From DUPQ01 sp964563155 (GTDB lineage: Bacteria; Bacillota; Clostridia; DUPQ01): a DNA stretch of 58,382 nucleotides. The translations under genes and the position numbers were made by a program. A model generated the notes under the pieces. The model had not been told where the DNA came from. It worked only from the letters and a program-made list of their open reading frames with translations, and ran no database searches. The stretch lies in contig CAZLVL010000017.1 of NCBI GenBank assembly GCA_964563155.1, positions 1-58,382 of the forward strand. The letters run 5' to 3'. Shown here one piece after another: positions 49,128 to 57,211 of the stretch (positions are counted from its first letter, which is position 1; each line of letters starts with the position of its first letter).

Positions 49128-51734
49128 ATGTCAATTACAATTAAGGATTTAACGGTTAACTATCTGACAAACCCAACAGGTATTGATCAGTTACCCAGAT
49201 TTTCATGGAAACTGGATTACGATGGTAGAGGAAATTACCAACGCACATACAGGATTAAGGTTATGCAAGGCACCAAAATAGTTTGGGATTCCAAGGATGT
49301 AAGAAGTGAAGATACTATACTTGTAGAATACCAAGGAAAAGCCTTGGAACCAAGAACAACTTACAGATGGAATGTATCTATTACCGATAAGTCTAAAGAA
49401 AGAGCTCAAAGTGAAGATGCCTTTTTTGAAACAGGAAAATTAGATGAACAATGGGAAGGAAGATTTATTCAAAGTGGCTATAAGGTAGCTCGGGAATTAA
49501 TGTTTTCTTCACCCTATCTAAGAAAAAGATTTGCCATTGATGACGAAGTGGAAAAAGCCTATTTATACATCAGTGGTCTGGGCTTTTTTGAGCCATACAT
49601 CAACGGTGAAAAATTAAATGACCATGTAATGGATCCTCCCTACACAGCATATAATCTAACTACCCTTTATTACACCTTTAACGTAACAGAGCACTTGAGA
49701 AAAGGTAGTAACATGATAGGAGTTATGTTAGGAAATGGCTTTTTCAACCTACCTACAGCAGACCAATGGTTTACCCAGGCTGCATCATGGAAGGGAAGTC
49801 CCAAAATGATATGTGAGCTTCACATAACCACAAAGAACAATAAAGAGATTTGTATCCCTTCAGACACTACTTGGGAAAGTCATATGAGTCCCATTACCTT
49901 TAATAGCTTAAGAAATGGGGAGTACTATGATGCTAGACTGGAAATAGATGATTGGTGTATGCCTGATGGAGCCCTAGGACAATGGGAGCAGGTTCAAATA
50001 TCAAGAGACCCTGGTGGAATCTTAGTAGCCAGTGAACTACCCTCAGTAAAAGTAGGCCAAGAGTTCCCTGCAGTAAGCGTAAAAGCTGTTCCAGAAAATG
50101 CCTATCTCTTTGACTTTGGTCAAAACATGTCTGGCTTTGTTCGCATAAAGGTAAAAGGTCCTAAGGGAACTGAATTTAAAATTGTATATAACGAAAGACT
50201 AACAGATGATGGTCTTTTAGATATTGTTCAAAATGCAGGATTTACTAAAACTGGTGAATTCCAGGCAGATAGATACATTAAAAAGAGTGATGATGAGGAA
50301 ATCTGGCAACCAAGGTTTGTTTACCACGGCTTTAGATACGCACACATTGAAGGCTTTACCTATGAGCCTGATTTAACAGCAGCTACAGCAATTTTTGTTC
50401 ATACAGCTGTAGAAGAAAAAGGACAATTTTCATCCTCTGATGAGATGCTGAACAAGATTCAAAAAAATGCCAGAATGTCCACCTATTCCAATCTCTTTGG
50501 CTGTCTAACAGACTGTCCTCATAGAGAAAAGAATGCTTGGGCTGGAGACACTAACATATCTGTAGAGCAAACCCTCTTTAACTACATGATTGGACCTGTA
50601 TGGTTAAAATGGATGAATGATATTAAAGACTCCATGAGACCCAAAGGCAATGTACCTTGTATGATTCCAACTCCTGGTTGGGGCTACAATTGGGGTAATG
50701 GACCGGACTACTCAGGGGTTATGACTTGGTTACCTGACCATTTAAACACCTACTATGCAGATAACAAGATGATTGTTAAACATTATGAAATGATGAAGAG
50801 AAACTTTTCATACATGCTAACCATGATGCAAAATGATGTCTGTGTTAATAACTATGGAGTAGGTGACTGGTGTGCTCCCTTTGATGGACCAGCAATATCA
50901 GTAAATATGTCTTCTTTCAAGGCTCCTATTGATTTAACAGATACAGCTTGTATGTATTCTTTGGCAAATACCCTAGAAAAGTTTGCACACATGCTAAAAA
51001 GAAAGGCTGATGCAAAGGAATTTGCAAAAAGAGCTAAGCTAATTAAAGAAGGCTTTAGAAAAACCTTCTTTAACGCCAAGACAGGAAGGCTGGCAGGAGA
51101 TGGGCAAACCTGTTATGCAGCTATGCTTTATCATGGCCTATATGAAAATGAAAAAGAGTTTAAATTAGTTTATGATAACATGCTAAGAACCATCGATGAA
51201 GCTGATGGCCACTTAGATTATGGAATGCTTGGTAACAAGTATGTTAACAATGTTCTTGGAAAAGAAGGAAGAGCTGATTTAATCTATTCCATGATAACCA
51301 AAGATACTTATCCAAGTTTTGCATACTCCATTAATGAACTGGATGCAACCACCCTTTATGAAACCTGGTCTGGCTTAGGTTCAAGAAACCACCATATGTT
51401 TGCAGATATCTCTGCTAATTTCTTCAAATACTTTGCTGGTATTCAACCTGATCCTGAAAACCCGGGCTTTAAGAAATTTGTAATTGCCCCAGGATTAAAT
51501 ATACCGGTTGAAAAGGTGGATGCAGTTTATGACAGCATTAGAGGAACCATTAAATCTGGCTTTGAAAAGAAAGATGATCACATCCTACTTAACATAGAGA
51601 TACCTGTTAACACCTGTGCAGTACTTAAATTGGATAAGGATATGGAAATTTATGAAGATGGAAATCTTTTAGGAAAAGAAAGCCTAGAGCTTGTATCTGG
51701 AAAATATAGTTTAGAGGTTAAAAGAACTGCTTAA
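49128..51734 (+). CDS. GH78 family alpha-L-rhamnosidase
   Basis: 868 residues. The N-terminal 330 residues are beta-sandwich domains (VNYLTNPTGIDQLPRFSWKL, FEPYINGEKLNDHVMDPPYT, the Bac_rhamnosid_N pattern). The (alpha/alpha)6 catalytic domain at about 430-780 has the GH78 signature TDCPHREKNAWAGDTN, with conserved Asp/Glu, and the aromatic ALPGWGYNWGNGPDYSG-like segment near 510. A C-terminal beta domain follows. The enzyme releases terminal L-rhamnose from pectic, flavonoid or other plant glycosides. There is no signal peptide, so it acts inside the cell on imported oligosaccharides or glycosides. AGGAG (49116-49120) sets ATG 49128. The gene is monocistronic, between a promoter and a terminator. 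No rhamnose catabolic genes are near. Confidence 0.93.
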   Translation: MSITIKDLTVNYLTNPTGIDQLPRFSWKLDYDGRGNYQRTYRIKVMQGTKIVWDSKDVRSEDTILVEYQGKALEPRTTYRWNVSITDKSKERAQSEDAFFETGKLDEQWEGRFIQSGYKVARELMFSSPYLRKRFAIDDEVEKAYLYISGLGFFEPYINGEKLNDHVMDPPYTAYNLTTLYYTFNVTEHLRKGSNMIGVMLGNGFFNLPTADQWFTQAASWKGSPKMICELHITTKNNKEICIPSDTTWESHMSPITFNSLRNGEYYDARLEIDDWCMPDGALGQWEQVQISRDPGGILVASELPSVKVGQEFPAVSVKAVPENAYLFDFGQNMSGFVRIKVKGPKGTEFKIVYNERLTDDGLLDIVQNAGFTKTGEFQADRYIKKSDDEEIWQPRFVYHGFRYAHIEGFTYEPDLTAATAIFVHTAVEEKGQFSSSDEMLNKIQKNARMSTYSNLFGCLTDCPHREKNAWAGDTNISVEQTLFNYMIGPVWLKWMNDIKDSMRPKGNVPCMIPTPGWGYNWGNGPDYSGVMTWLPDHLNTYYADNKMIVKHYEMMKRNFSYMLTMMQNDVCVNNYGVGDWCAPFDGPAISVNMSSFKAPIDLTDTACMYSLANTLEKFAHMLKRKADAKEFAKRAKLIKEGFRKTFFNAKTGRLAGDGQTCYAAMLYHGLYENEKEFKLVYDNMLRTIDEADGHLDYGMLGNKYVNNVLGKEGRADLIYSMITKDTYPSFAYSINELDATTLYETWSGLGSRNHHMFADISANFFKYFAGIQPDPENPGFKKFVIAPGLNIPVEKVDAVYDSIRGTIKSGFEKKDDHILLNIEIPVNTCAVLKLDKDMEIYEDGNLLGKESLELVSGKYSLEVKRTA

Positions 51735-51771
51735 GTAAGATTAGAGTATTTAGAATATATTTAGTTATATG

Positions 51772-51800
51772 AAAAACAGCTAGCAATAGCTGTTTTTTTA
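51772..51800 (+). terminator. Terminator of the rhamnosidase gene
   Basis: AAAAACAGCTA (51772-51782) pairs with TAGCTGTTTTT (51787-51797) across a GCAA tetraloop, followed by further T residues. Confidence 0.92.
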
Positions 51801-51923
51801 CGAGTAAATTAAAGTATCTTAATTAAATACATATTTTTAAAAGTCTTAACCGTTTTATCTTCTTTTTCTAACCCTATAACTTCTTATCTTATTGTGGTAA
51901 AATGTTCTAGCGGATTGTCTTAT

Positions 51924-51954
51924 GGGCTATTGGGGCTGATATATCCCTTTTTTT
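51924..51954 (+). terminator. Terminator-like hairpin upstream of the tig promoter
   Basis: GGGCTAT (51924-51930) pairs with ATATCCC (51941-51947) with one mismatch, then seven T residues. It could end a very short transcript started from TGGTAAAAT (51895-51903). Confidence 0.4.
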
Positions 51955-51976
51955 GCCATTTGCTGGCTTAGAAATC

Positions 51977-52005
51977 TTGATTATGCAAGACCCCTATGGT
52001 ACACT
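51977..52005 (+). promoter_or_regulatory. Promoter of tig
   Basis: TTGATT (51977-51982), 17-bp spacer, TACACT (52000-52005), 32 bp before the ATG. No CIRCE or CtsR-type heptad is seen. Confidence 0.7.
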
Positions 52006-52036
52006 AAACAATAGCGCAAAGATGCGGAGGTAGCAA

Positions 52037-53485
52037 ATGGATAGTAAATTAATTAAAAAAGAAGGCTATAAAGTGGAATTGGAAATTGCTCTTACAAAAG
52101 AGGAATTTGATGGATATATAAATAAGGCCTATAGCAAAGATAAGAACAAATATACAGTTCAAGGCTTTAGAAAAGGTAAAGCCCCTCAATATCTTATAGA
52201 ACGAATCTATGGCAAGGGAATCTTTTATGATACAGCCATGGATTTAGCCCTAAATGCTGAATATCCCAAGGCAGTAGAAGAATTAGAACTAGACGTTGTA
52301 GATTATCCAAGAGTGGATTTAAAGGACATGGACGATGACAATGGTCTTGTTTTTACCATCGAAGTGGATGTTAAGCCTGAGGTTGAACTAGGCAAATACA
52401 AGGGTGTTGAAATTGAAAAAATAGAGGTTAGTGTTACAGACGAAGAAGTTGAAGACAAGCTAAAAAATGAAGCTGAAAAGAACTCTCGTATGGTTAGCAT
52501 TGACAATCGCCCAGTAGAAAAAGATGACACAGTGCTAATTGACTATGAAGGCTTTGTTGACGATGTAGCTTTTGAAGGTGGAAAAGGTGAACAACATGAT
52601 TTAGTAATAGGTTCCAACTCCTTCATTCCTGGTTTTGAAGATCAACTTATTGGTCATAAAACTGGCGAAACTTTTGATATTAATGTAAAATTTCCTGACG
52701 AATACCATTCAGAAGATTTAAAAGGCAAAGATGCTGTATTCAAAGTAACTATTCATGATATTAAAGTTAAAGAACTTCCTGTAGTAGATGATGAGTTCAT
52801 TAAAGATATTAGTGAATACGATACAGTAGCCCAATATAAAGAAGAGACTAAAAAGCAATTACAAGAAAGAAAAGAAAAAGATGCCCAAAGCAACATGAAA
52901 GAAGATGCCCTTATGGCAGCTTGTGACAATGCCAAGGTAGATATTCCTAATGCTATGGTAGAACAAGCCATAGATAGAATTATTGATAACATGAGAATGG
53001 AAATGCAATACAGTGGCGGCTATACTCTAGAACAATACTTTGCCTACACAGGTATGAAAATGGAAGACCTGCGTGAGCATAACAAAGTAGGTGCTAAAAG
53101 AATGGTAGTAAGAGATTTGGTTCTTGAAGCTATTAAAAAGGCAGAAGATATCCAAGTTACTGACCAAGAAATTGATGAAGAACTAGAAAAAGAAGCTAAG
53201 CTTTACAGCATGGAAGTTGAGCAAGTTAAAAAGGCTTTAGGCGACTACAAATCCTACTATACAGACAGAGTTGCAGATGAAAAGATTAAAGATCTAATCT
53301 ATAGCAATGCTAAAAAAGTTAAAGATTTAAGCAAGAAAAAAGAAGAAGCTAAAAAAGCTGATACACAAAAGAAAGAAACCAAAAAGAAAACCACAAGCAC
53401 AGCTAAGTCTACTAAAAAGGATACCGAAAAAGTAGACAAGCCAGCTAAAGAGGTTAAAGAAGTAAAAGAAAGTAAAGAGGATTAA
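52037..53485 (+). CDS. tig: Trigger factor
   Basis: 482-residue ribosome-associated chaperone and prolyl isomerase. The N-terminal ribosome-binding domain has the signature GFRKGKAP (about 44-51). The FKBP-like PPIase domain spans about 155-245 (DTVLIDYEGFVDDVAFEGG, GFEDQLIGHKTGETFDI). The helical C-terminal chaperone domain continues to about 430. The last 50 residues are a low-complexity Lys/Glu/Thr tail (KKTTSTAKSTKKDTEK and so on) not seen in ordinary trigger factors of about 430 residues. GGAGG precedes the ATG. The tig-clpP-clpX order is standard and links folding with proteolysis. Confidence 0.96.
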   Translation: MDSKLIKKEGYKVELEIALTKEEFDGYINKAYSKDKNKYTVQGFRKGKAPQYLIERIYGKGIFYDTAMDLALNAEYPKAVEELELDVVDYPRVDLKDMDDDNGLVFTIEVDVKPEVELGKYKGVEIEKIEVSVTDEEVEDKLKNEAEKNSRMVSIDNRPVEKDDTVLIDYEGFVDDVAFEGGKGEQHDLVIGSNSFIPGFEDQLIGHKTGETFDINVKFPDEYHSEDLKGKDAVFKVTIHDIKVKELPVVDDEFIKDISEYDTVAQYKEETKKQLQERKEKDAQSNMKEDALMAACDNAKVDIPNAMVEQAIDRIIDNMRMEMQYSGGYTLEQYFAYTGMKMEDLREHNKVGAKRMVVRDLVLEAIKKAEDIQVTDQEIDEELEKEAKLYSMEVEQVKKALGDYKSYYTDRVADEKIKDLIYSNAKKVKDLSKKKEEAKKADTQKKETKKKTTSTAKSTKKDTEKVDKPAKEVKEVKESKED

Positions 53486-53490
53486 GGTCC

Positions 53491-53506
53491 TCCTTTCGAG
53501 AAAGGA
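53491..53506 (+). promoter_or_regulatory. Hairpin covering the clpP ribosome binding site
   Basis: TCCTTTC (53491-53497) is complementary to GAAAGGA (53500-53506), which contains the clpP Shine-Dalgarno AAAGGA, 6 nt before the ATG. Folding would hide the site. Confidence 0.5.
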
Positions 53507-53512
53507 CTAAAC

Positions 53513-54094
53513 ATGAATCTAGTACCCTATGTTATAGAACAGACAAGTAGGGGAGAAAGGTCTTATGACATTTTCTCAAGACTACTAAAAGATAGAATCG
53601 TTTTTTTAGGAAGTGAAGTAAACGATACCACCGCCAGTTTAATAATTGCCCAAATGCTATTTTTAGAGCATGAAGATCCTGAGAAAGATATTAAGCTATA
53701 CATTAACAGCCCTGGTGGGTCTGTAACTTCTGGCTTAGCCATATATGACACAATGAAACTGGTAAAATGCGATGTGTCCACCATGTGTGTGGGACTGGCA
53801 GCAAGTATGGGAGCTTTTTTATTAGCTGCAGGAACTAAGGGAAAAAGATATGCCCTTCCTAACAGTCAAATCATGATTCACCAACCTTCAGGTGGTGTAC
53901 AAGGACAAGCTACAGATATTATGTTGCATACAGAATGGCTTTTAAAGATTAAGGAAAACTTAAATAAGATCTTAGCAGAAAATACTGGTAAATCCATAAA
54001 GCAAGTTACTAAGGATGTGGAAAGAGACTATTTTATGTCTTCTGCTGATGCAGTAAATTATGGATTAATTGACCAAGTATTAGAAAAGAGATAA
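53513..54094 (+). CDS. clpP: ATP-dependent Clp protease proteolytic subunit
   Basis: 193-residue serine peptidase forming the 14-mer barrel of ClpXP. The catalytic triad is Ser98 (GLAASMGAFLL), His123 (QIMIHQPSGG) and Asp172 (ERDYFMSSADA). The N-terminal propeptide is short (MNLVPYVIEQTSRGERSYDIFSRLL), as in Gram-positive ClpP. The ATG has AAAGGA 6 nt upstream, inside a possible hairpin. clpX follows 16 bp later with its own ribosome binding site; no CtsR-like site is visible. Confidence 0.98.
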   Translation: MNLVPYVIEQTSRGERSYDIFSRLLKDRIVFLGSEVNDTTASLIIAQMLFLEHEDPEKDIKLYINSPGGSVTSGLAIYDTMKLVKCDVSTMCVGLAASMGAFLLAAGTKGKRYALPNSQIMIHQPSGGVQGQATDIMLHTEWLLKIKENLNKILAENTGKSIKQVTKDVERDYFMSSADAVNYGLIDQVLEKR

Positions 54095-54110
54095 GACTCA
54101 GGAGAGTTTA

Positions 54111-55391
54111 ATGACAGAAAAAGACAAAAAAATTAAATGCTCCTTTTGTGGTAAGGATGAAAAGCAGGTCCAAAGACTTATATCTGGACCTGATGCTTTC
54201 ATATGCAATGAATGTGTAGATTTATGCTCTGATTTATTAGATGACCAATTTGCTTATGAAGAAACAGATTTTTACCAACAAATGGAGAGCACAATTATAG
54301 ATGAAGTTCCTCACCCAAAGGAAATAAAAAGAAGATTAGACCTTTACATTATAGGACAAGAAAAAGCTAAAATGGCTATTTCAGTAGCAGTCTATAACCA
54401 CTACAAGAGAATTAGTCATAACTTGAATAATAAGTCAGAAGATGATGTGGAAATACAAAAGAGCAACATACTTATGCTAGGGCCAACAGGCACAGGTAAA
54501 ACCTATATAGCCCAAACCCTAGCTAAAATATTGGATGTTCCCATTGCTATATCAGATGCCACAACCTTAACCGAGGCTGGTTATGTGGGTGATGATGTGG
54601 AGAATATTCTCTTAAGACTAATTCAAGCTGCTGATTATGATATACAAAGAGCCCAAAGAGGTATTGTATATTTAGATGAAGTAGATAAGGTTGCAAGAAG
54701 AGGCGATAGCCCCTCTATTACTAAAGATGTTTCCGGAGAGGGAGTACAACAGGCTCTATTAAAGATTTTAGAAGGAACAGTTGCAAATGTACCACCTCAT
54801 GGAGGAAGAAAGCATCCTGCTCAAGAGTTTATTGAGCTGGATACTTCTAATATTCTTTTCATATGTGGTGGTGCCTTTCAAGGTATTGAAGATATTATTC
54901 AAAACAGAATAGGAAAAAGAACAATTGGTTTTGGAGCTGAAATCCACGGAAAAGAAAGTGTGGAAAAAAGCAAGGTTCTATCTGAAATAGAGCCCCAAGA
55001 CTTATTGAGATATGGCCTTATTCCTGAATTTGTAGGTAGACTTCCAGTCATAGCTACCTTAGAGCAGCTGACAGAAGAAATGCTAGTGTCCATTTTAAGT
55101 GAACCTAAAAATGCTCTAATAAAGCAATACAAAAAGATTTTAGAAATGGATGGCTGTGAACTTATCTTTGAAGAAAAAGCCCTTTTTGCCATAGCTAAAA
55201 AGACTCTTGAAAGAAAAAGTGGAGCAAGGGGACTAAGGTCCATTCTTGAAGCTGCCTTAATGGAGGTTATGTATTCCATTCCTTCAGATCCTTCCATTGA
55301 AAAATGTATAATAGAGGAAAGTACCATATTAAACAATACTCCTCCTAAGTTGATATATAGAGAAAAAGTAAAAGAAGAGAGCGCATCATGA
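54111..55391 (+). CDS. clpX: ATP-dependent Clp protease ATP-binding subunit ClpX
   Basis: 426-residue AAA+ unfoldase that feeds ClpP. The N-terminal zinc finger is C10-x2-C13 ... C-x2-C (FICNECVDLC, about 32-35). Walker A GPTGTGKT (about 124), Walker B VYLDEVDK, the GYVGDDVE pore segment, the RIGKRTIGFG region containing the IGF loop that docks ClpP, and sensor 2 GARGLRS are all intact. CAGGAGAG precedes the ATG. uppP overlaps its stop by 4 nt; in many Firmicutes lon follows here instead. Confidence 0.98.
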   Translation: MTEKDKKIKCSFCGKDEKQVQRLISGPDAFICNECVDLCSDLLDDQFAYEETDFYQQMESTIIDEVPHPKEIKRRLDLYIIGQEKAKMAISVAVYNHYKRISHNLNNKSEDDVEIQKSNILMLGPTGTGKTYIAQTLAKILDVPIAISDATTLTEAGYVGDDVENILLRLIQAADYDIQRAQRGIVYLDEVDKVARRGDSPSITKDVSGEGVQQALLKILEGTVANVPPHGGRKHPAQEFIELDTSNILFICGGAFQGIEDIIQNRIGKRTIGFGAEIHGKESVEKSKVLSEIEPQDLLRYGLIPEFVGRLPVIATLEQLTEEMLVSILSEPKNALIKQYKKILEMDGCELIFEEKALFAIAKKTLERKSGARGLRSILEAALMEVMYSIPSDPSIEKCIIEESTILNNTPPKLIYREKVKEESAS

Positions 55392-56173
55392 CAATTTGGG
55401 AAGCCATAATACTAGGGATAGTTCAAGGGTTTACAGAGTTTTTTCCAGTGTCCTCCTCTGGACACATTTTTTTGTTTTCAAGGATGCTAGGATTAGATTC
55501 TCCATCCATGGCTTTTACCTTAGCAGTTCATCTTGCTACCTTGGTAGCAGTATGTTCAGTATTATGGAAGGACATTCTTATTCTTTTAAAGAAACCCTTT
55601 CAAAAATTAACCCTTCTATTGGTTATTGCTTCTGTTCCAGTAGCCTTTGCAGGTCTTTTGTTAAATGATCTTTTAGATTCTTTTAATGATAGTATGTTGA
55701 CCCTTGGTATAGGGTTTTTAGTTACTACTGCTTTTTTAGCCTTAGCTGCATCTTTTAGGGAGGGAGACATAAAAAAAGAGGATATTAAATGGTATGATGC
55801 TCTTTTTATTGGGGTAATGCAAATGATTGCCATATTACCAGGTATATCTCGTTCAGGTTCAACCTTAACAGCGGGACTTTTTAGAAGAATGAAAAAAGAA
55901 GATGGAGTTAAGTTTTCTTTTCTCTTATCCATACCAGTTATACTTGGAGGATTTTTAGTACAAGGCTTTAAAGCATACAAATTAGGTTTTGTAAATATAG
56001 ATATTCTACCAACCCTTGTAGGCATGGTTTTTGCAGGAGTAACAGGATTTTTTGCAGTCAAGATCTTTCTTCGTACTGTTATGAAAGGGAAGATTAAGTA
56101 CTTTGCTTACTACACAGGAGCCCTAGGTGTTTTTTGTATACTAGACCAGTTCCTTTTTAAATTATTAACATGA
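55388..56173 (+). CDS. uppP: Undecaprenyl-diphosphatase UppP (BacA)
   Basis: 261-residue membrane phosphatase that recycles undecaprenyl pyrophosphate to the monophosphate carrier for peptidoglycan and teichoic acid synthesis and gives bacitracin tolerance. About eight helices. The two catalytic segments are present: GIVQGFTEFFPVSSSGH (about 10-26, Glu-rich motif with Ser/His) and LPGISRSGSTLTAGLFRRM (about 155-173, with the essential Arg). Start ATG overlaps the clpX stop as ATGA, and tsaD overlaps its own stop the same way, so clpX-uppP-tsaD are translationally coupled. Confidence 0.96.
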   Translation: MTIWEAIILGIVQGFTEFFPVSSSGHIFLFSRMLGLDSPSMAFTLAVHLATLVAVCSVLWKDILILLKKPFQKLTLLLVIASVPVAFAGLLLNDLLDSFNDSMLTLGIGFLVTTAFLALAASFREGDIKKEDIKWYDALFIGVMQMIAILPGISRSGSTLTAGLFRRMKKEDGVKFSFLLSIPVILGGFLVQGFKAYKLGFVNIDILPTLVGMVFAGVTGFFAVKIFLRTVMKGKIKYFAYYTGALGVFCILDQFLFKLLT

Positions 56174-57147
56174 TTATTTTAGGTATTGAAACAAGTTGTG
56201 ATGAAACCAGCGTTGCTATTGTAAAAGATGGCAGATTTGTTTTGTCAAATATAATATCATCTTCAGCGGATCTCTTTATTGAATATGGGGGAGTGGTTCC
56301 AGAAATTGCTTCTCGTAAACATGTAGAGTTTATTCTGCCAGTTATAAAAAAGGCTATTGAAGAAGCTAAGATAAATAAAAAAGATATTGATGCCATTGCA
56401 GTAACCCAAGGACCAGGTTTGGTTGGTGCTCTTTTAGTAGGTATTACTGCAGCTAAGGCTATGGCTATGGCCCTAGACATCCCCTTAATACCAGTAAATC
56501 ATCTTAAGGGCCATATTGCAGCCAACTACATCACCTATCCTAAGCTAGAGCCTCCCTTTGCCTGTCTCTTGGTCTCAGGAGGCCATACTAACGTCTTATC
56601 CATTGAAGACTATGATATGGTTAAGAACCTGGGAGGGACCAGAGATGACGCTGTAGGGGAAGCCTACGACAAGGTGGCTAGGGTTATGGGACTTGACTAT
56701 CCAGGTGGTCCTAAAATTGACAAATTGGCACAAAAAGGAAATCCTGAAGCTATAAACTTTCCAAGAACCCACTTCAAAGACAATCCCTATGATTTTTCTT
56801 TTAGTGGGCTAAAGACCGCAGTCATAAATTATATTAATAATAAAAATCAGAAGAATGAAGAATACTCTAAAGAGGATGTAGCAGCTTCTTTCCAAAAGGC
56901 AGTAACAGATGTTTTAGTTCAAGCAATTTTTCATACTAATTCAAAAGTAATAGCTGTAGCTGGTGGAGTTGCTGCCAACTCAGGTCTAAGAAATGCCTTA
57001 AAAGAAAGAGGAGAAAAAGAAGGGGTAGAAGTATACTTTCCCCATATAAACCTTTGTACAGATAATGCTGCCATGATTGCAGGTGCTGCCTACTATATCA
57101 AAGAAGATGACTTTGATATTAATGCTGACTCCTCATTGGAACTGTAA
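56170..57147 (+). CDS. tsaD: tRNA N6-adenosine threonylcarbamoyltransferase TsaD
   Basis: 325-residue ASKHA-fold enzyme of the t6A37 tRNA modification pathway, acting with TsaB, TsaE and threonylcarbamoyl-AMP from TsaC/YwlC, none of which is in the window. Motifs: GIETSCDETSVAIV (about 5-18), the metal site VNHLKGHIAANY (His-x3-His, about 108), LVSGGHTNV and PGGPKID, then the FSFSGLKTAV segment (about 215) and CTDNAAMIAGAA with the metal Asp (about 297). It is slightly short, but no motif is missing. An A-rich gap follows. Confidence 0.97.
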   Translation: MIILGIETSCDETSVAIVKDGRFVLSNIISSSADLFIEYGGVVPEIASRKHVEFILPVIKKAIEEAKINKKDIDAIAVTQGPGLVGALLVGITAAKAMAMALDIPLIPVNHLKGHIAANYITYPKLEPPFACLLVSGGHTNVLSIEDYDMVKNLGGTRDDAVGEAYDKVARVMGLDYPGGPKIDKLAQKGNPEAINFPRTHFKDNPYDFSFSGLKTAVINYINNKNQKNEEYSKEDVAASFQKAVTDVLVQAIFHTNSKVIAVAGGVAANSGLRNALKERGEKEGVEVYFPHINLCTDNAAMIAGAAYYIKEDDFDINADSSLEL

Positions 57148-57211
57148 AGAATAAAAACAAAGAATAAAGAATAAACAGTAAATAGCAAACAATAAACAAT
57201 AAATAATCAAA
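57148..57211 (+). repeat. A-rich low-complexity spacer
   Basis: 64 bp built of degenerate AATAAA/ACAATAAA units with very few G or C. It carries no ribosome binding site for the following gene and no hairpin. Confidence 0.6.

Larger units (their letters stand above)
51735..52036. other. 302-bp gap before tig
   Basis: It holds the rhamnosidase terminator (51772-51800), about 95 bp of AT-rich sequence without recognisable content, an extended -10 box (TGGTAAAAT, 51895-51903), a hairpin with T-run at 51924-51954 and the tig promoter (51977-52005). Confidence 0.6.
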
